DNA of 14,723 bases from QYQD01 sp040755415 (GCA_040755415.1 JBFMAZ010000077.1:1-14723); one strand, 5' to 3'. Positions 4,151 through 11,108 are shown, counted from the stretch's first letter. A program made the numbers and translations. The notes: generated from the letters alone by a model not told the origin.

Positions 4151-5368
4151 TTATAAACACCAATACGGCACGGCGTAGATTCCCTTAAAAAGTCTCTTTA
4201 CTTCTTTGCCGGCATATAAGACCGCACCGCCCGATAAACGGGGCAGCAAGCCCTGAAGAAACCTTATGCCTTCTGCATCCCGGAGCCCCACGCGTTCTGA
4301 GAACTTCACCTCAAAGGCGCATAGCCTGCCGTTGACATCCAGGATGAAATCAACCTCTTTTTCTTTCCCTCCCTGCGTTCGAAGGAAATAGATATCTCCG
4401 TCCATTACATGCGCCATGTTCAGGAGATTTAAGAAGAAAAATCCCTCGAAAAGCGCGCCCCACAATTGTTCAGGAATCCGGTCCTTCTCGCTGAATCCAG
4501 CCAGTGTACAGGCCAGGCCGGGATCGATAAAGAATCCCTTGGGAGATTTGATGGCCCGGAGGGATAGGTTTTTGGAATAAGGGCGAAGCCTCGTAAACAG
4601 GTTGGAGACTTCTAAGAGGTTTACATATCTGGAGATCGAGGCAGTGCTAAGAGCGGCATCTCTGGCTACTTCGCTCTGCCGGAGTATGTTCGCCTGGCGC
4701 AAGGCCAGGAGGGTCATAACCTTTCTGAAGTCCGGTAAATTCGATATCCGGCTGACATCGCGCAGGTCTCTTTCCAGATAAGTAGCTATGTACCCCCTCC
4801 ACCACAGGCTTATATGTTTTTCCTGAGAGAGTTCGGTCACGGGGGGGAGGAATCCCCGGAATAGGAGAGACCGTATGTTTTCTTCACCGGATACTTCAGG
4901 GAAGCGGGGTTCAACTCCGGCAAGGACGTCGGAAATCCAGCCGGACCGGCCCTTTTCCTTGTATTCGCCATAGGAAAAAGGAAACAAATCCAGGTAAATA
5001 GCCCTTCCGGCCAGGGTCTCCGATACCCCTTTCATGAGAAGCAGATTGGAGGAACCGGACAGGATAAATCGCCGATCCCGTTCCCGATCGACGGCCATCT
5101 TGATAGTGGATAGCAGACTCGGCACCTTCTGTACCTCATCGATTATAAGGGGCCCGCTATCTTCGATGATAGCCCAAGGTTCCCGGGCGGCTACTGCCAT
5201 AATATCCAGATCGTCCATGGTCACATAGCGCCAGGAGCGGAATGGTTCTTCGTGGGTCAGAAGCGTGGACTTGCCGGTTTGTCTGGCACCGGTGAGTACT
5301 GTAACCGGGGAAAACGAAACCGCTTCTCTCAGCTTCTCAGTTACCCATCTTTTTTTAAAAATGTCCAT
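4151..5368 (-). CDS. ATP-binding protein, AAA_14 plus DUF4143
   Basis: 405 residues, usual for this family. N-terminal P-loop ATPase: Walker A GARQTGKST (27-35), Walker B PLIIDEVQK with D77/E78, and sensor-like FILSGSSNLLLMKGVSETLAGR (101-122). A winged-helix-like middle follows (ALRQANILRQSEVARDAALSTASISRYVNLLE written in parts at 222-253). The C-terminal DUF4143 domain has EVDFIL (338-343) and AFEVKFS (351-357), a PD-(D/E)xK-like pattern. These proteins are widespread in bacteria and archaea with no settled function; they are often solitary and laterally transferred. It is monocistronic here, inserted between the regulator and the pilin promoter region. No clear Shine-Dalgarno is present. 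Confidence 0.85.
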   Translation of the reverse strand: MDIFKKRWVTEKLREAVSFSPVTVLTGARQTGKSTLLTHEEPFRSWRYVTMDDLDIMAVAAREPWAIIEDSGPLIIDEVQKVPSLLSTIKMAVDRERDRRFILSGSSNLLLMKGVSETLAGRAIYLDLFPFSYGEYKEKGRSGWISDVLAGVEPRFPEVSGEENIRSLLFRGFLPPVTELSQEKHISLWWRGYIATYLERDLRDVSRISNLPDFRKVMTLLALRQANILRQSEVARDAALSTASISRYVNLLEVSNLFTRLRPYSKNLSLRAIKSPKGFFIDPGLACTLAGFSEKDRIPEQLWGALFEGFFFLNLLNMAHVMDGDIYFLRTQGGKEKEVDFILDVNGRLCAFEVKFSERVGLRDAEGIRFLQGLLPRLSGGAVLYAGKEVKRLFKGIYAVPYWCL

Positions 5369-5374
5369 GGCGCT

Positions 5375-5413
5375 TGATATACATCGTTTCAGATCGTGAA
5401 ACGATTTATATCA
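5375..5413. promoter_or_regulatory. 39-bp dyad in the DUF4143 gene promoter/leader
   Basis: Arms of 17 nt (5375-5391 and 5397-5413) pair at 16 positions around a 5-nt spacer; the inner 9 bp (ATCGTTTCA/TGAAACGAT) are perfect. It ends 7 bp before the start codon and overlaps the predicted -10 box. It could be an operator or a strong RNA hairpin at the 5' end of the message. Confidence 0.6.
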
Positions 5414-5433
5414 GATGAAGAAACATTATGCAA
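5405..5433 (-). promoter_or_regulatory. Predicted promoter of the DUF4143 gene
   Basis: On the minus strand TTGCAT (5428-5433), 17-bp spacer ending TGA (extended -10) and TATAAA (5405-5410). The -35 is weak, the -10 good. Confidence 0.4.
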
Positions 5434-5469
5434 GAATATTTGATGATTTCGTAAAAAGTCCCCAAAACC

Positions 5470-5571
5470 CCCTCTCCCTTGATGGGAGAGGGTTGGGGTG
5501 AGGGTGAAAATGGCGATGATTTAGGTACTTACGTTCCCCCTCCCCTTGATCCCCTCCCGCCGGGGGAGGGG
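5470..5571. repeat. Pair of G/C-run hairpin repeats
   Basis: CCCTCTCCC (5470-5478) pairs with GGGAGAGGG (5484-5492), and cccctcccgcc pairs with the following ggggagggg (5551-5571). Same family as repeat copies A and B. The gene-free stretch 5369-6192 holds only this and the following repeats, besides the promoter dyad at its left edge. Confidence 0.6.
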
Positions 5572-5613
5572 AATTCTGACTTCTTGCGAGACCATCATAT
5601 TTGCGGCTTAGTA

Positions 5614-5721
5614 ATTATTACTTCGGCAACTAAAGACTTAAATCCCCCCTCACCCCCCCTTTGGAAAAGGGGGGATGGGGGGATTTGGCAAGTTTATATA
5701 TTTAATTGCCGTAGTAATAAT
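5614..5721. repeat. Inverted-repeat element carrying a C-rich repeat
   Basis: 5614-5634 matches the reverse complement of 5701-5721 at 19 of 21 positions (core TACTWCGGCAAYTAAA). The interior 5641-5690 is the C/G-run hairpin (aaatcccccc ... ggggggattt). The ends are the same family as at 1433-1572, where the interior differs. A lone right-hand end occurs at 6066-6087 next to another C-rich copy (6010-6050). Confidence 0.6.
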
Positions 5722-5827
5722 GATGGATGATAGATGAGGAGAAGGGTTACGGATTGCGAGGTTTTTTAGCCTAAAACCGGAACCCGCAACTGGAAGGCTC
5801 AAAGCTGAATGCTGAAATATTTTTTCT

Positions 5828-6181
5828 GGCCGCAGATAAACGCAGATTACCAGGATATTAAATACATAGGGTCTTCGCGTAATCGAGTGGGTAATCTTTT
5901 AGTCTTCTCTATTCCCCTCTTTGGAAAAGAGGGGTTAGGGGAGATTTTATAAATCATAACTGTTTCAGGCTCTTATTATGCGAAAGCATAGTTGCTACCA
6001 GGAGTTTTCAAATCCCCCCTCACCCCCCCTTTTCTAAAGGGGGGGTGAAGTGGAGGTGAGGCTTTTTAATTGCCGGAGTAATAATAATCAACTCTACCTC
6101 GCAGTTATTATTCCCTCTGCGGACTCTGTGTTCTCGGCGGTGAAAAGGCTTTTCTGCGCATATCGGCGAAAATCTGCGGCC
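5828..6181. repeat. Repeat block bounded by GGCCGCAGAT inverted repeats
   Basis: GGCCGCAGAT at 5828-5837 and its exact reverse complement at 6172-6181. Both ends continue as 'cgcagatt' type sequence, related to 11109-11135. Enclosed are C-rich hairpins at 5913-5945 and 6010-6050. No coding signal was seen. It ends 12 bp before the regulator's stop codon. Confidence 0.45.
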
Positions 6182-6192
6182 TTATTGATTTT

Positions 6193-7731
6193 TTACAGCC
6201 CGTATTTGCTCAGGCGATGGCGGAAGGAGCGGAAGCTGATGCCCAGGAGGGCGGCGGCCTTCTGCTTGGCGCCCCGGCTGATTTCAAGGGCCTTAAGGAG
6301 AATATCCTTCTCTGTCCTGGCTATGTATTTCTCGAGATCGAAGCCATCTGACGGGATGGTAACAGCCGGTGTGTCGATCTTCGCTCCTTTGCCGTTGTTT
6401 ATATTTATAAACGATAAGTCTTCTGCCTGAATAGTGCTGGAAGAGGCGAGAGCAACGCTTCTTTCGATAATGTTTTCGAGTTCACGTACATTTCCCGGAA
6501 AGTCATATTGCATCAGCATTTTTAAGGCTGCGGGTGATATGTTATCCACCTGCTTCCGCGTCTCATCTGAAAATCCCCCTGTATCCCCCTTTTCCAAAGG
6601 GGGAATTGATGGGACCCCGTCTTTCCCCAAAGGGTGACTTAACGGATCCCCCCCTTTATTAAAGGGGGGTGAGGGGGGATTTTTTTCATTGTTCTTTGTG
6701 TCTCTTTGAGGTATGGGTGTTTCATTTGCATATTTTTTAAGGAAGTGCCGGGCCAAGAGCGGTATATCTTCCTTCCTTTCCCGGAGGGGCGGGACCCTTA
6801 TCTGGATGACGTTAAGCCGGTAAAAGAGGTCTTCGCGGAAATTTCCGGCCGCCACCTCCTGTTCCAGGTCCTTGTTCGTGGCCGATATTATGCGGATATC
6901 CACCGCTATATCCTCCGTCCCTCCCACCGGCCTGAACACCCTTTCCTGGAGTACGCGAAGGAGTTTTACCTGGAGGGCCGGAGAAAGTTCAGCTATCTCA
7001 TCTAAAAATATCGTCCCGCTATCGGCCATTGCAAAGAGCCCTTTTTGGTCGCTTATGGCCCCGGTAAAGGCCCCTTTTTTATGCCCAAAAAGCTCGCTTT
7101 CGATGAGCGTCTCCGGTATGCCGCCGCAATTAATGGCCACAAAGTTCTCTTTATTACGCGGGCTTTCCGCGTGAATAGCCCGGGCTACTAACTCCTTGCC
7201 GGTTCCACTCTCTCCATAAATCAGGACATTACTCCGGGTCCGGGCGACCTTTCTGATCATCTCATATACCTTCAGCATGGCCGGAGAGCTGCCTACCAGC
7301 TTTTCGTAGCGGTGGTGTTTTTTTAATTCCTCTTTGAGACGGTCGTTTTCTTGTCGAAGCTGCTTTTTTTCCAGGGCCTTTGTGATGATTAACTTTATTT
7401 CCTCCACGTTAAACGGTTTTGGGATATAGTCATAAGCCCCCTGCTTCATGGCCGTAACGGCTGTTTCCGTGGTGGCGTAGGCGGAGATCATGATTACTAC
7501 CGTCTCCGGGCTTATTTCTTTGACCTTTTTCAGTACCTCAAGTCCATCCATGCCGGGCATGCGGATGTCGGTGATAACCAGATCGTAAAAGTTTTTCTGG
7601 ACGAGAGAGACGGCCTCCCGACCGTTTGAGACACACTCGGCCTGATAGCCTTCGCTGTCCAGCATGAGCTTGAAGAACTCACGCATGCTGAGTTCGTCAT
7701 CAACTACGAGTATCCGGGCGGAGGGGTTCAT
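6193..7731 (-). CDS. PilR-like NtrC-family response regulator (sigma-54 activator) with in-frame repeat insertion
   Basis: 512 residues. Receiver domain 1-122 with DD (11-12), phosphoacceptor D55 and K105. AAA+ domain from about 143: Walker A GESGTGKE (173-180), GAFTGA (220-225) for sigma-54 contact, Walker B FLDE (242-245), GNVREL (413-418). The C-terminal Fis-type helix-turn-helix AAALLGISFRSFRHRLSKYGL (split over 492-512) is of the kind seen in PilR. Residues about 344-388 are a Pro/Gly-rich insert encoded by a dispersed repeat, placed in the lid loop where homologs have only a short linker. All catalytic motifs remain intact. No sensor kinase is adjacent. The gene follows pyrC on the same strand after a repeat, without a clear Shine-Dalgarno. 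PilR identity is likely but not proven. Confidence 0.85.
   Translation of the reverse strand: MNPSARILVVDDELSMREFFKLMLDSEGYQAECVSNGREAVSLVQKNFYDLVITDIRMPGMDGLEVLKKVKEISPETVVIMISAYATTETAVTAMKQGAYDYIPKPFNVEEIKLIITKALEKKQLRQENDRLKEELKKHHRYEKLVGSSPAMLKVYEMIRKVARTRSNVLIYGESGTGKELVARAIHAESPRNKENFVAINCGGIPETLIESELFGHKKGAFTGAISDQKGLFAMADSGTIFLDEIAELSPALQVKLLRVLQERVFRPVGGTEDIAVDIRIISATNKDLEQEVAAGNFREDLFYRLNVIQIRVPPLRERKEDIPLLARHFLKKYANETPIPQRDTKNNEKNPPSPPFNKGGDPLSHPLGKDGVPSIPPLEKGDTGGFSDETRKQVDNISPAALKMLMQYDFPGNVRELENIIERSVALASSSTIQAEDLSFININNGKGAKIDTPAVTIPSDGFDLEKYIARTEKDILLKALEISRGAKQKAAALLGISFRSFRHRLSKYGL
6568..6702 (-). repeat. C-rich repeat inserted in frame in the regulator gene
   Basis: About 135 bp (45 codons) reading DTKNNEKNPPSPPFNKGG, then units ending GKDG and EKGDTGGF. 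The nucleotide sequence closely matches 9337-9504 and its ends resemble the intergenic copies (gaaaatccccctgtatcccc). The reading frame is kept across it. Confidence 0.85.
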
Positions 7732-7743
7732 AATAAGATACGT

Positions 7744-7975
7744 TCACCGCAAAGGCGCAAAGAAAACATCTTTATCAGAGGCTCTTGCAAAATTGTCACA
7801 CCGGTGAACCCCGGATCGGAGTCCGGGGCAGGCACCGGTGTCCAGAGGTATCTCAATCTGCTTGAAATTCCTGGATTCCGACTTTCGCCGGAATGACGAG
7901 AACGCCATTCACAAAACTATTGGAGAGGCTCTTTTAAGCCTATCTTTCTCTGCGTCCTTTGCGCCTTTGCGGTGA
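7744..7975. repeat. 232-bp element with perfect 19-bp terminal inverted repeats
   Basis: TCACCGCAAAGGCGCAAAG at 7744-7762 is exactly complementary to 7957-7975. Inside are AGAGGCTCTT twice (near 7777 and 7924), a double CACCGGTG (7799-7806, 7833-7840) around a CCCCGGA/TCCGGGG stem, and a degenerate 'attccggc' hairpin (7875-7894). It fills the gap between pyrC (stop 6 bp away) and the regulator gene. Confidence 0.65.
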
Positions 7976-7981
7976 GAAAAT

Positions 7982-9325
7982 TTAATTCAGGTCGTCAAAG
8001 ACGATCCTACCATTTATTATCGTCATAACCGCCTTGCCCTTTAATTCCCAGCCGTGGAAGGGTGAGTTTTTGCTGCGGGACTGGAATTTGTGGACATCGA
8101 CGATAAATTTCCGGTCAGGATCTATAATGGTAAGGTCGGCCTTTTTACCGATCTGGATGGAAGGGATTTCAAGACGCAGGATGCGGGCCGGTTTTGCAGA
8201 AAGCTTGACGATGGCTTCATGGAGGGAAAGATGCCCGGCATGAACTAATCTCAGTGTTAGAGGGAGGATGGTTTCGAGACCTACAATGCCGTTGGCCGCC
8301 ATATCAAATTCCACCTCTTTTTCCAGGGTGCTGTGCGGGGCGTGGTCAGAGGCGATGGCATCTATGGTTCCATCTTTAAGTCCTTCAATGATGGCGGCCA
8401 CGTCCTCTTTCGTTCTGAGGGGAGGATTCATCTTGGCATTGGTGTCGTAGCCTGTTACGGCCTCCTCGGTCAGGCTAAAATAATGCGGGGCAGTTTCTGC
8501 GGTAACGTTAACTCCGGAGGCCTTGGCCTGTCTTATCAAATCGACCGAGCCCCTGGTGCTGACATGGGCAATGTGGACTGAGCTTTCAGTCAGGGCGGCC
8601 AGCCTGATTTCCCGGAAGACCATGACTTCTTCAGCCACGGCCGGGATGCCGGGTAATCCAAGCTGTGTGGATACAAGCCCCTCATTTATAACCCCGCCTG
8701 AACAAAGCGTCAGTTCTTCGCAGTGTGAGATCACCGGTAAGTCAAAGTTTCGGGCATACTCCAGGGCCCGGCGCATAAGCTCGCCATTCATGACGGGCCG
8801 GCCGTCGTCTGTAACGGCCACTATCCCGGCGGCTTTCATGTCACCGAATTCCGCCAGGGTTTCGCCCTGGAGACCCTTGCTTATAGCCCCTATGGGATAA
8901 ACCCGTGCTAACTGGGCGGCCTCCGCCTCTTGCAGGATATATTCAGTTATCGATTTGTTGTCATTAACCGGTTTGGTATTGGGCATACAGGCTATGGCCG
9001 TGAATCCGCCGGAGACCGCGGCCAGGCATCCCGTGGCTATGGTTTCTTTATATTCCTCACCCGGCTCGCGCAGGTGGGTGTGCATATCCATAAGGCCGGG
9101 GGTGACGATTTTCCCGGCCAGGTCTATTACCTTGGCGTCAGGTGGTATGGGTCCGTCCCCGGACACACGTAGTAAGGCTATTTTGCCGTTTCGGATGTAT
9201 ATATCGTAGAGCACATCCGCCTTAACTATGGCAGGCGTTTCGTTCGCCCCGGCGGATCTGCCTGTGGCGCGACCGGTCAGAGCAGAGGGATCGACTATTC
9301 TTGCACCTTTCAGATAGAGATTCAT
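7982..9325 (-). CDS. pyrC: Dihydroorotase (class I)
   Basis: 447 residues. Zinc amidohydrolase that cyclises N-carbamoyl-aspartate to dihydroorotate, the third step of UMP synthesis, in the cytoplasm. Metal ligands are visible: DMHTHLR (H82, H84), the DDGRPV segment (173-178), H201 in VISHCEE, H254 in HIAHVST and D327 in ASDHAPH; APHYF (279-283) and NGIVGLE are also typical. Its ATG overlaps the pyrB stop by 4 bp, and AGGTG lies 7 nt upstream, at the edge of the repeat in the pyrB tail. Residues about 15-38 (ALTGRATGRSAGANETPAI) are longer than usual between the first two strands. It is co-transcribed with pyrB. Confidence 0.95.
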   Translation of the reverse strand: MNLYLKGARIVDPSALTGRATGRSAGANETPAIVKADVLYDIYIRNGKIALLRVSGDGPIPPDAKVIDLAGKIVTPGLMDMHTHLREPGEEYKETIATGCLAAVSGGFTAIACMPNTKPVNDNKSITEYILQEAEAAQLARVYPIGAISKGLQGETLAEFGDMKAAGIVAVTDDGRPVMNGELMRRALEYARNFDLPVISHCEELTLCSGGVINEGLVSTQLGLPGIPAVAEEVMVFREIRLAALTESSVHIAHVSTRGSVDLIRQAKASGVNVTAETAPHYFSLTEEAVTGYDTNAKMNPPLRTKEDVAAIIEGLKDGTIDAIASDHAPHSTLEKEVEFDMAANGIVGLETILPLTLRLVHAGHLSLHEAIVKLSAKPARILRLEIPSIQIGKKADLTIIDPDRKFIVDVHKFQSRSKNSPFHGWELKGKAVMTIINGRIVFDDLN

Positions 9326-10449
9326 TGACTCACACCTGAAAATCCCCCTGTATCCCCCTTTTCCAAAGGGGGAATTGATGGGACCCCGTCTTTCCCCAAA
9401 GGGGAATTTAACGGATGTCCCCTTTTTTGCAAAGGGGGACTTAACGGATTCCCCCCTTTACTAAAGGGGGGTGAGGGGGGATTATTTTCATTTTTCTTTG
9501 TGTCGCCATGCGTCATGCGTGTTTCGCTTCCCAGGAGAAGATAAAGGAGGGCCATGCGTACGGCTACACCGTTTGTCACCTGATCAAGAATTACAGAATA
9601 AGGGCCATCGGCCAGTTCCGGGCTTATTTCTACCCCGCGATTAATGGGGCCGGGGTGCATAACTATAACATCCGGTGCGGCTGAGGCCAGATGTTTCGTA
9701 TGGAGCCCAAAAAAGGTGGCATATTCACGGATGGAAGGGAAGCTGAGCTTGTTCTGCCGTTCCAGTTGAATGCGTAAAACCATGATCACGTCTGCACCCT
9801 GCAAGGCTTCTTTCATATCAAGAGTAACTTTAGCTCCCAGTTTTTCTATATAAGGCGGTATCATAGTCGCCGGGCCGCTCACTACAACATTTGCCCCCAT
9901 TTTTGTAAAGCCGAGGATGTTGGAATGCGCTACCCGGCTGTGTGCAATGTCCCCCATTATGGCCAGCTTAAGTCCTTTAAGCCTCCCCTTTTTTTCGCGC
10001 ACCGTGAGTAAATCCAGAAGGGCCTGGGTGGGGTGCTCATGCGCGCCGTCGCCGGCATTGATGACCGAGGCCCGGACATGTCTGCTTAGAAGGTGGGGAG
10101 CGCCTGATAATGAGTGGCGCAGGACGATTACATCAGGTTGCATAGCCTCTAAGTTCCGGGCAGTGTCGATTAAGGTCTCTCCCTTTACCACGCTGCTGGT
10201 TGAGGCGGAAATGCTCAGGGTATCGGCGCTTAGCCTTTTTGCGGCTATTTCAAAAGAGGCCCGGGTGCGGGTACTGGGTTCAAAAAAGAGGTTAATTACT
10301 GTCTTACCGCGTAAGGTGGGCACCTTCTTGATAGAGCGAGTGGAGATTTCCTTAAAAGATGCGGCGGTATCCAGGATATAAGTGATCTGGTCCGGGCTTA
10401 AGCTGGCTATGTCCAGGACATGTTTTATCGTAAGTGGTTTTTCTCTCAT
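9322..10449 (-). CDS. pyrB: Aspartate carbamoyltransferase catalytic chain with repeat-encoded C-terminal tail
   Basis: 375 residues; the family is normally about 305-315. It condenses carbamoyl phosphate and aspartate, the committed step of pyrimidine synthesis. Carbamoyl-phosphate site FFEPSTRTR (55-63), K89 in VVKGET, HPTQ (139-142), aspartate-domain MHPGPINRG (264-272). The conserved fold ends at LLYLLLGSE (about 309). Residues about 316-371 are then a Pro/Gly-rich tail encoded by the C-rich repeat, ending FSGVSQ with the stop overlapping pyrC. No pyrI is seen. The start ATG follows a terminator U-tract by 12 nt and has no strong Shine-Dalgarno other than the GGAGG in the terminator stem. 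Confidence 0.95.
   Translation of the reverse strand: MREKPLTIKHVLDIASLSPDQITYILDTAASFKEISTRSIKKVPTLRGKTVINLFFEPSTRTRASFEIAAKRLSADTLSISASTSSVVKGETLIDTARNLEAMQPDVIVLRHSLSGAPHLLSRHVRASVINAGDGAHEHPTQALLDLLTVREKKGRLKGLKLAIMGDIAHSRVAHSNILGFTKMGANVVVSGPATMIPPYIEKLGAKVTLDMKEALQGADVIMVLRIQLERQNKLSFPSIREYATFFGLHTKHLASAAPDVIVMHPGPINRGVEISPELADGPYSVILDQVTNGVAVRMALLYLLLGSETRMTHGDTKKNENNPPSPPFSKGGNPLSPPLQKRGHPLNSPLGKDGVPSIPPLEKGDTGGFSGVSQ
9337..9504 (-). repeat. C-rich repeat forming the pyrB 3' end
   Basis: About 168 bp (56 codons) reading DTKKNENNPPSPPFSKGG, then NPLSPPLQKRG, HPLNSPLGKDG and VPSIPPLEKGDTGGF. It is the same element and same frame as 6568-6702, with 33 bp (11 codons) more. It lies between the end of the conserved enzyme and the pyrC start. 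Confidence 0.88.
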
Positions 10450-10461
10450 CAGTCTGTATTC

Positions 10462-10496
10462 AAAAAAAAGCCTCCTTCCTCAGAGAGTAAGGAGGC
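10462..10496 (-). terminator. Attenuator-like intrinsic terminator in the pyrBC leader
   Basis: On the minus strand GCCTCCTT (10489-10496) pairs with AAGGAGGC (10470-10477) across an 11-nt loop, followed by eight U (10462-10469). It ends 12 nt before the pyrB ATG, downstream of the predicted pyr promoter, and the leader peptide stops inside it. The position matches a transcription attenuator of the pyrBI type. Confidence 0.75.
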
Positions 10497-10539
10497 CGGG
10501 CGCCCCATAGTTAAATAGACCTTTTAGTGGTATCTTCAT
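10480..10539 (-). CDS. Probable pyrBC leader peptide
   Basis: A 19-codon ORF, MKIPLKGLFNYGAPGLLTL, with AGGGA 5 nt upstream. Its stop codon falls in the loop of the terminator. This is the geometry of the E. coli pyrBI leader, where a ribosome following RNA polymerase closely prevents the terminator from folding when UTP is low. There is no run of codons for one amino acid. That the peptide is translated is inferred. Confidence 0.5.
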   Translation of the reverse strand: MKIPLKGLFNYGAPGLLTL

Positions 10540-10567
10540 GGCTTTCCCTGTTAGACCTGTTTGGTAA

Positions 10568-10595
10568 TTTATCATCACCTTTTTACATGAGTCAA
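10568..10595 (-). promoter_or_regulatory. Predicted pyrBC promoter
   Basis: On the minus strand TTGACT (10590-10595), 16-bp spacer, GATAAA (10568-10573). The predicted start near 10561 gives about 20 nt before the leader peptide ATG and about 110 nt before pyrB. Confidence 0.5.
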
Positions 10596-10610
10596 GCACT
10601 AAATTAGCTC

Positions 10611-10757
10611 TCAGCTTTCAGCAGTCGGCCATCAGCCTGATTTTTTTGTTTACGAAAGTCGCTCAGGCTGCTATCTTCCCAAGAGCTGTCAGCATTCAGC
10701 CGTCAGCTAAGAAGATGCTTAAGGCTGAAGGCGGATTGCTGAAAGCTGAAAAGCCCA
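10611..10757. repeat. Heptamer-type repeats (agctttcagc / ggctgaaagc)
   Basis: Several copies of the 7-nt-period motif (A)AGCTGAA/GGCTGAA in both orientations, e.g. at 10611-10624, 10683-10709 and 10729-10752. Related sequence occurs at 5796-5815 and 12864-12889. This occupies the 326-bp gap between pyrB and the next gene together with the pyr leader. Confidence 0.6.
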
Positions 10758-10775
10758 TTTCTTTGGGGAATAATT

Positions 10776-10979
10776 ATGCGCCTGGCTATTGCTTTGTTTA
10801 TTCTGTTATTACCGATGGTGCCTACCTTTTTGGCGATCAGAGATGTTGTTTATAGACCTTTCGATAATCCGCAAAAGAAGATGATCTGGCTTTTGATCAT
10901 TATTTTTTTGCCGGTACTGGGCGGGTTAATATATTTTGCATTTAAGATGCGCAGAAAAATCGCCGATAAAATTAGTTGA
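10776..10979 (+). CDS. Small two-helix membrane protein, PLDc_N-like
   Basis: 67 residues. Two hydrophobic segments (about 4-22 and 37-57) are separated by a short polar loop RDVVYRPFDNPQKK; a basic tail KMRRKIADKIS follows. The second segment WLLIIIFLPVLGGLIYFAFK resembles the PLDc_N (phospholipase-D nuclease N-terminal) membrane module, which also occurs as free-standing small proteins. GGGGA lies 6 nt before the ATG. Function unknown; the catalytic HKD domain is absent. The -35 box of the next gene's predicted promoter overlaps its stop codon. Confidence 0.65.
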   Translation: MRLAIALFILLLPMVPTFLAIRDVVYRPFDNPQKKMIWLLIIIFLPVLGGLIYFAFKMRRKIADKIS

Positions 10980-11005
10980 CAGTAAAAATTCTTTTATTGT
11001 AGAAG
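10976..11005 (+). promoter_or_regulatory. Predicted promoter for the lytic transglycosylase gene
   Basis: A perfect TTGACA (10976-10981) overlapping the preceding stop codon, 18-bp spacer, TAGAAG (11000-11005, 4/6). The leader would be about 140 nt and contains dispersed repeat sequence. Confidence 0.4.
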
Positions 11006-11108
11006 GAAACGAATTGCCCCGCAGCAAGCTACGGAGTATCGCGCATCTGATTTTCACAATCTAAACGAAGCAAACTTCGGGGAATTTAACCCAATAACTC
11101 ACGAAAAT

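Noticed and set aside
5479..5730. Plus-strand open frame over the intergenic repeats
   Set aside because: It consists of C-rich repeat translation (PPSPPLWKRG type) with no start signal; this is repeat sequence, not a gene.
6706..7174. Plus-strand open frames inside the regulator gene
   Set aside because: Shadows of the strongly conserved AAA+ coding sequence on the other strand.
8523..8900. Plus-strand open frame inside pyrC
   Set aside because: Antisense shadow of the dihydroorotase gene; high GC third positions produce such frames.
9917..10381. 154-codon plus-strand open frame inside pyrB
   Set aside because: Antisense to the best-conserved part of aspartate carbamoyltransferase; composition is that of a reverse-complement shadow.
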